Shown in pieces: positions 59,846 through 64,000 of a stretch of DNA of 64,000 nt. Position 1 is the first letter of the stretch. The number at the start of each line of letters is the position of its first letter. Under the pieces are notes generated by a model. The model saw nothing but the letters and a program-made list of their open reading frames with translations. It did no database searches and was not told the DNA's origin. The stretch is taken from NCBI GenBank assembly GCA_905250115.1, contig CAJNOI010000063.1, positions 239,626-303,625 on the forward strand. Direction: 5' to 3'. Position numbers and translations under genes: made by a program. The DNA comes from Adineta steineri (lineage: Eukaryota; Rotifera; Eurotatoria; Adinetida; Adinetidae).

Positions 59846-61576
59846 TTAGCGATTCATATTTGCACGATTATCTTCAGGTTTCTTTTCAATTGTTGATGCT
59901 TTAAACCATGCGCATTGTGGTACAAGATTTAATGTCTATCTAAAAACAATAAAAATTATTTTCAAAAAATTTGTCTTTCATATGAACTATTTCTTGTTAC
60001 TGTTACTGGATTTTGTTTATCATCCGTTTGATATTGTCGTACTGGGTTAGCATTAAAACATCTCTCATTTTGTTCCTCATTTATTCTATTTGATTGTTGT
60101 TTTATACCATTATCACGATTGCCATACGGTACAGTATATTGTTGTGAATTATTACCACTACCTCCATTATTTTGATATTGGTCTTGATGTTGTAGACCAT
60201 TACGTTCTTGATTATGAATTTCATCAATTGTCATTGGTTTTACTTCAGGAATACGAGCAACCCAATTAGCTTTTCTTAAATCCATCAGATCTTGAATCAT
60301 AAATCGTGTACGTGCTGATATTTGTGGTTGTGTAACAATATTTTCTAATTCACTGTAATTGTTTTCCAATTTTTTTCGATTTTGTGTCTAAGAAAAAGAA
60401 GTATTTAAAAAAACCGTATTATTATATAACAAATAGGACAACAAATGTGTTATAAAGAATGAGCAAGTTTAAGAAAACAGACATGCATATCTATAATTTT
60501 TAATACTTATTTTCTTATAGTAGACATAAGCAAAGAAAGAAAAAAGAAAAATCAGTTTGAAGCTGATTATTTAATTTAAAAACAAATTTAATAAGAGATA
60601 CGTATATCCTTTAGTTTGTTTTTTATTTCAATCAAACATACCTTATCGGTGACTTTGTTATCAAGTTCTTTGCCAATAGCACGTAAAAGTTTACATAAAC
60701 ATTCAAGATTTTCTTCATCAGGTTTGCCTTGGAGAAAATAGTCCATACAGTCAAACATAATTGGTTCTGTCAACATTCCTAATTTGAATAATTCACCAAT
60801 AAAACTAAATAAAAAATATGAATAAAGTTTATATACTTTTCTCTAAAACGATGATTCGCTATATTAAACTAAACAGTAATTGAACATATCTGACTATCCA
60901 AACAATCTCAAATAACTTTTACATTTATGAATTTCATATATCTTCTTTCTTTTTAAGATTTAACTTACAGAATATTTCCAAAATGTCGTCGTTTGGCTTT
61001 AAATAAAGCTTCTTCTAAATTTTCTGCTTCTTCCTTTTGATGTTTTTCATCTATAATAGCATCAACTTCTTTTCTTCGTCTATCATAATCAATATCCTGT
61101 CGATAATCAGTTTCAAATTTAGTTTGACAACGTGCTAGTAATACTTGTCGAAAATAATATGTTACTGTTTGACCATCTTGACTAGATACGGTAACGTGTT
61201 TTTTTTGAAAATGTTTACATAAACTAGCATACATGAAACAAAATTTTGGTTCTTCAACTGCTTTAAAGAAAAATATATCTATCATTCCTTGCAAACGTTC
61301 ATAACCATCAAGTTCAAGTTTATCAAGTTTTTGTAATAATTTATCATAAGTTTGCGGTGTTAATTTATTTAATATTAATCTAATTTCACGTATAAATGTG
61401 TTATATGGATCAAGTGATTTTACAATGTAAATATCAGAAAATTTTTCAAGGCCAGTTGGTACTTCTTGTGCCGAAGGTTCTGATCGTTTATCACGAAGTT
61501 CTTCGATACTATACTTATGTCGTTTATCTTCAATTGTCATATTTTTTATTTTATTAAAATTGAGTGTCTTTTTCAA
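59846..61576 (-). CDS. EIF4G: Minimal eIF4G-like translation factor (MIF4G domain only), 4 exons
   Basis: Exons: 61576-60969, 60804-60642, 60387-60001, 59935-59846; 1248 nt (415 aa), in frame. Met13 ([10 protein letters not shown]) is the likelier start, giving 403 aa. The N-terminus has [11 protein letters not shown], which resembles the eIF4E-binding Y-x4-L-phi motif, followed by [15 protein letters not shown] as in metazoan eIF4G. The MIF4G HEAT domain spans about 60-275: [68 protein letters not shown] and [19 protein letters not shown] Gln/Asn-rich tail follows. The MA3 and W2 domains and the long N-terminus of standard eIF4G (about 1600 aa) are absent. It should bridge eIF4E and eIF4A. 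The donor at 60001 could be 6 nt further in. Confidence 0.88.
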
Positions 61577-62453
61577 AGGAAAACATAGACTTTTAAAGTT
61601 CTCTTATCGCTATTTACAATTAGCTGGGTATTTTTTTTTCTCGTCCACATTCTTACGCAATAAAGTTGTTTATTGCGTATTAAACTGACGACTACAAAGA
61701 CTTTCACAAACAGAATGAAAGAAAACTTTATATGATTCATAAAAACAACATGCTACGGCATTAGATGAATTGGGTAAAAACTCAAGATAACAGATAGTTA
61801 TTATTCAAATTGAGCGAATGAGAAGGAGTGGGTGTGGTATGAGTACTATAGTTGTAAGCAAAGTTGAATGAAGTATTTATTATATCGATGTTGAAAGAGT
61901 AGCAAACAAAGTGAACAGTCCAAGTTGGTAAGAACTCTTTGCTTTCTTTTCAACTGATAATAATATTATTCATCTTGAAAGAGTTTTTTCTCTGTTTGTA
62001 AGAAATAAGAAAAAACCTTCATATATATATCCGCGATAATGTTTCATTATAGAAAGAAACTTAGAAATCTCCGTTCGCTCTTTCTGTTTTTCGATAACAA
62101 ACAGAGTCTTTCTTTAGCCAAGAAACTTGACCCTCACCCTCATCCATTCTTAGAAGATTAATATTATATTTACTCTAAATAAACGTTAGGATTTATCTCT
62201 ACTTCTTCATGACATAATGAATATCTCGATATCAAATCTGGCTTTTCATTAATGACTAAATTAGTTCGCTTTTCAGTTATCTCACATAATACATTCGATT
62301 ATAAAACGCACATTCCTTTTTATTAACATATAAACTTAAATAATCAGAGAGATGTTATACAAAATAAATATGAATCAAGAAAAAATCAACATATTAACTG
62401 GCTTTTATGAAGTTTTACTGTAAACGATAATAATCAGTACTAAGTCTTGTATA
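61577..62453. other. Intergenic region between eIF4G-like and NHL genes
   Basis: About 0.9 kb, AT-rich, with one TGTGGG-like tract at 61829-61843 and CCCTCACCCTCATCC near 62130. No gene is recognisable. Confidence 0.45.
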
Positions 62454-64000
62454 TTAGCATGTTGTTAAATTAAAAAGTTGTATTCGATTGTTTCCTCTAT
62501 CGACAACCAACAGGTTACCATATTTATCAAAGAGGAATGTTTCAGGAGTACTGAGTTCATTTGATGCTGTTCCTGATGTACCACCAACGACTGTAGTGCC
62601 ACTACTTGCATTTGGCAGCCAACGTTGAATACGATTGTTACCTGAATATGAAGAAAAGTAAAACGAGATATTTTTTTAACCTGTGGAATATGTTTTTCTC
62701 AAAGATGCTCTTACCCCAATCAGATATGTAGAGACTTCCACTACTATCTACCAGTATAGATCTTGGATTATTGAATTGATTCGCTCCACTTCCAGATCCA
62801 TTACCTCCAGCGACAACTGTTCCAGTAGTTGCACTTGTTGAACCTGATGGGTATTTCATTATACGATTATTATTATTATCGGTAACGTACAAAGAGTTTG
62901 TATATAAATAGTCATAGTAAACACCATTTGGTAGTGAAAGTTGATTTGAGGCATTTCCATTTCCATTGCCACCTATATATGATAATAAAACCAGTATTAA
63001 AAGAAAGATTTTTTTAAAAGAACACTATCTACCTGCTGCAACCACTGGTGATCCACTACCTCCAACGAACTTATATACCGCATTATCAGTATAGCCAACT
63101 ACATATATATCATTAGTCAATTGATTTATGGATAGTAGTTCTGCTGAAGTTACAGAGCCAATAACTGTTCCAGATGTCGCCGAAGTTGAACCTGATGGAA
63201 ATCTAATGACTCGAGAGCATCCTGCATCTGCAACATACAATTGACCAGAACTATCAGGAGCTACTCCAACAGCAGCCGACAATTGATTCAGATTGCAACC
63301 CACGCCATTACCTCCAGCAATTATTGTGGCAACTGAAGGCGAATTATTGATAGAAATTTGTAGAATACGTTGATTTGTATTATCCGCAACGGTTAGCATA
63401 TTGTTAGGACCGTCATAATACATTCCAATTGGAATATTAAGAAGTGAAAGGCTAGAACCAGATGTACCTGCTTGACTTCCAAATATAGTAGTCGCAGTTT
63501 GTGACCAAGATGATTGAGAAGATATGGAGCACACTATAAAAAGAAAGAAGAAAACAACTAGTTTACTCTTCAATACTTATAGATCAATTATATAAGTGAT
63601 ATTTGAAAATGGGTAGAAGTAGTTCTTAGATATAGTATAGTAATGTCTATTGTATTTATCTTCTAAGAAAATATGATACACCTCTATCCATGTGTCGAAT
63701 AAAATCGACAGGTATTCGGGTAGAAGCTGAGTTTTACAGAAATGATGCACTTAAAGATATAATAAATTACTTTACTGTAGTCTGTAAATTGTACTAACCG
63801 CATACACTCTTTCTAATAGTCTGTAAAGTTTTAAATAACTCACGTGTTGTAGTTGTTGTCGTTGTTGTTGTCGTTGTCGTTGTTGTTGTTGTCGTTGTTG
63901 TTGTTGTTGTCGTTGTCGTTGTAGTTGTTGTTGTTGTAGTTGTTGTTGTCGTCGTTGTCGAAGTTGTTGTTGTTGTGCTTGTTGTAGTTGTTGAAGTTGT
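62454..64000 (-). CDS. Thr-rich, NHL-repeat secreted-type protein, 5' end outside the window
   Basis: Exons on the minus strand: >64000-63844, 63533-63034, 62972-62715, 62641-62454, stop TAA. The three right-to-left downstream exons join in frame. The first visible exon encodes a long run of Thr with occasional Ser (codons ACA/ACT/ACG). It ends with donor GTGAGT in phase 1, which joins to TGTGCTCC so that LCSISSQSSWSQ follows. This makes a mucin-like stalk before the repeats. At least five NHL repeats follow, with signatures LTVADNTNQRILQ, LYVADAGCSRVIRFP, LYVTDNNNNRIMKYP, LYISDWGNNRIQRW and LLVVDRGNNRIQLFN. Together they would make most of a beta-propeller, a binding module. An alternative reading starts at Met 63573 with a signal peptide-like leader and no intron. 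I prefer the spliced one because the frame continues into the Thr tract. Confidence 0.85.
63844..64000. repeat. (GTT/GTC)n trinucleotide tract coding for poly-Thr
   Basis: Imperfect GTTGTTGTC-type triplets reach the window edge. On the minus strand they read ACA/ACT/ACG/ACC threonine codons with a few TCA/TCG/AGC serines, in frame with the downstream NHL exons. Mixed synonymous codons argue for selection on the protein rather than simple slippage alone. Confidence 0.85.

Noticed and set aside
63844-64000. Regular GTTGTTGTC repeats that could suggest a satellite or CRISPR-like array
   Set aside because: There are no unique spacers, and the tract reads as poly-Thr in frame with the NHL exons.
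1-64000. tRNA or rRNA genes
   Set aside because: I looked for B-box-like GGTTCGAATCC words and rRNA cores on both strands by eye and found none; a tRNAscan-SE run would be decisive.

Overview
The window is nuclear DNA of a small, intron-rich, AT-rich animal genome, most likely a bdelloid rotifer (Adineta/Rotaria type). Four things point there: short (about 50-80 nt) GT-AG introns in ordinary metazoan genes; a fungal/plant-type oligopeptide transporter (OPT) and a zinc alcohol dehydrogenase of microbial type among animal genes; an arginine-type ADP-ribosyltransferase and a Thr-rich NHL-repeat protein, both families that are expanded in bdelloids; and many short TGTGGG-like tracts, the motif I recall as the bdelloid telomere repeat. 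I read all exon models by hand from GT-AG borders, frame continuity and protein-family similarity. Every spliced model reported as complete sums to a multiple of three.

Layout. 0.3-1.4 kb: intronless alcohol dehydrogenase (-). 2.0-7.4 kb: 20-exon full-size ABCB/MDR transporter (-). 8.8-11.9 kb: plexin-domain-containing membrane protein (-), head-to-head with a calmodulin/myosin-light-chain-like EF-hand gene (+, 12.3 kb). 12.8-17.6 kb: SID-1/SIDT dsRNA/cholesterol transporter (-), head-to-head with the cilium gene DZIP1 (+, 17.9-21.8 kb). 23.6-27.5 kb: OPT transporter (+).

27.9-35.6 kb is a rearranged accessory block. It holds a decayed Ty3/gypsy-type LTR element, a fragment of a DAF-36/Neverland Rieske oxygenase abutting its LTR, the intact Rieske oxygenase gene, a second diverged copy of the DNA upstream of the OPT gene, and a piggyBac-like non-autonomous element.

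The right half has an hnRNP K-like triple-KH gene (-, 36.5-37.7 kb), a CD225/dispanin membrane protein (+, 39.8 kb), a candidate new neuropeptide precursor (+, 43.3 kb), the ESCRT-0 gene HGS/Hrs (+, 45.6-48.9 kb), a small cysteine-ended protein (49.4 kb), a Q/N-rich protein (50.7-52.5 kb) and an AMN1 leucine-rich-repeat protein (53.8 kb). It ends with an ADP-ribosyltransferase fused to a Cys/Trp-rich module (57.3-59.1 kb), a minimal eIF4G (-, 59.8-61.6 kb) and an NHL-repeat gene running off the right edge (-). Telomere-like fold-back repeats cluster at 53-62 kb, around and inside the ADP-ribosyltransferase gene.

The genes are separate eukaryotic transcription units with no operon logic. The likeliest new biology is the neuropeptide precursor, the Cys/Trp-rich module on the ADP-ribosyltransferase, the telomere-like fold-back family, and the duplicated OPT upstream module beside the Rieske gene.
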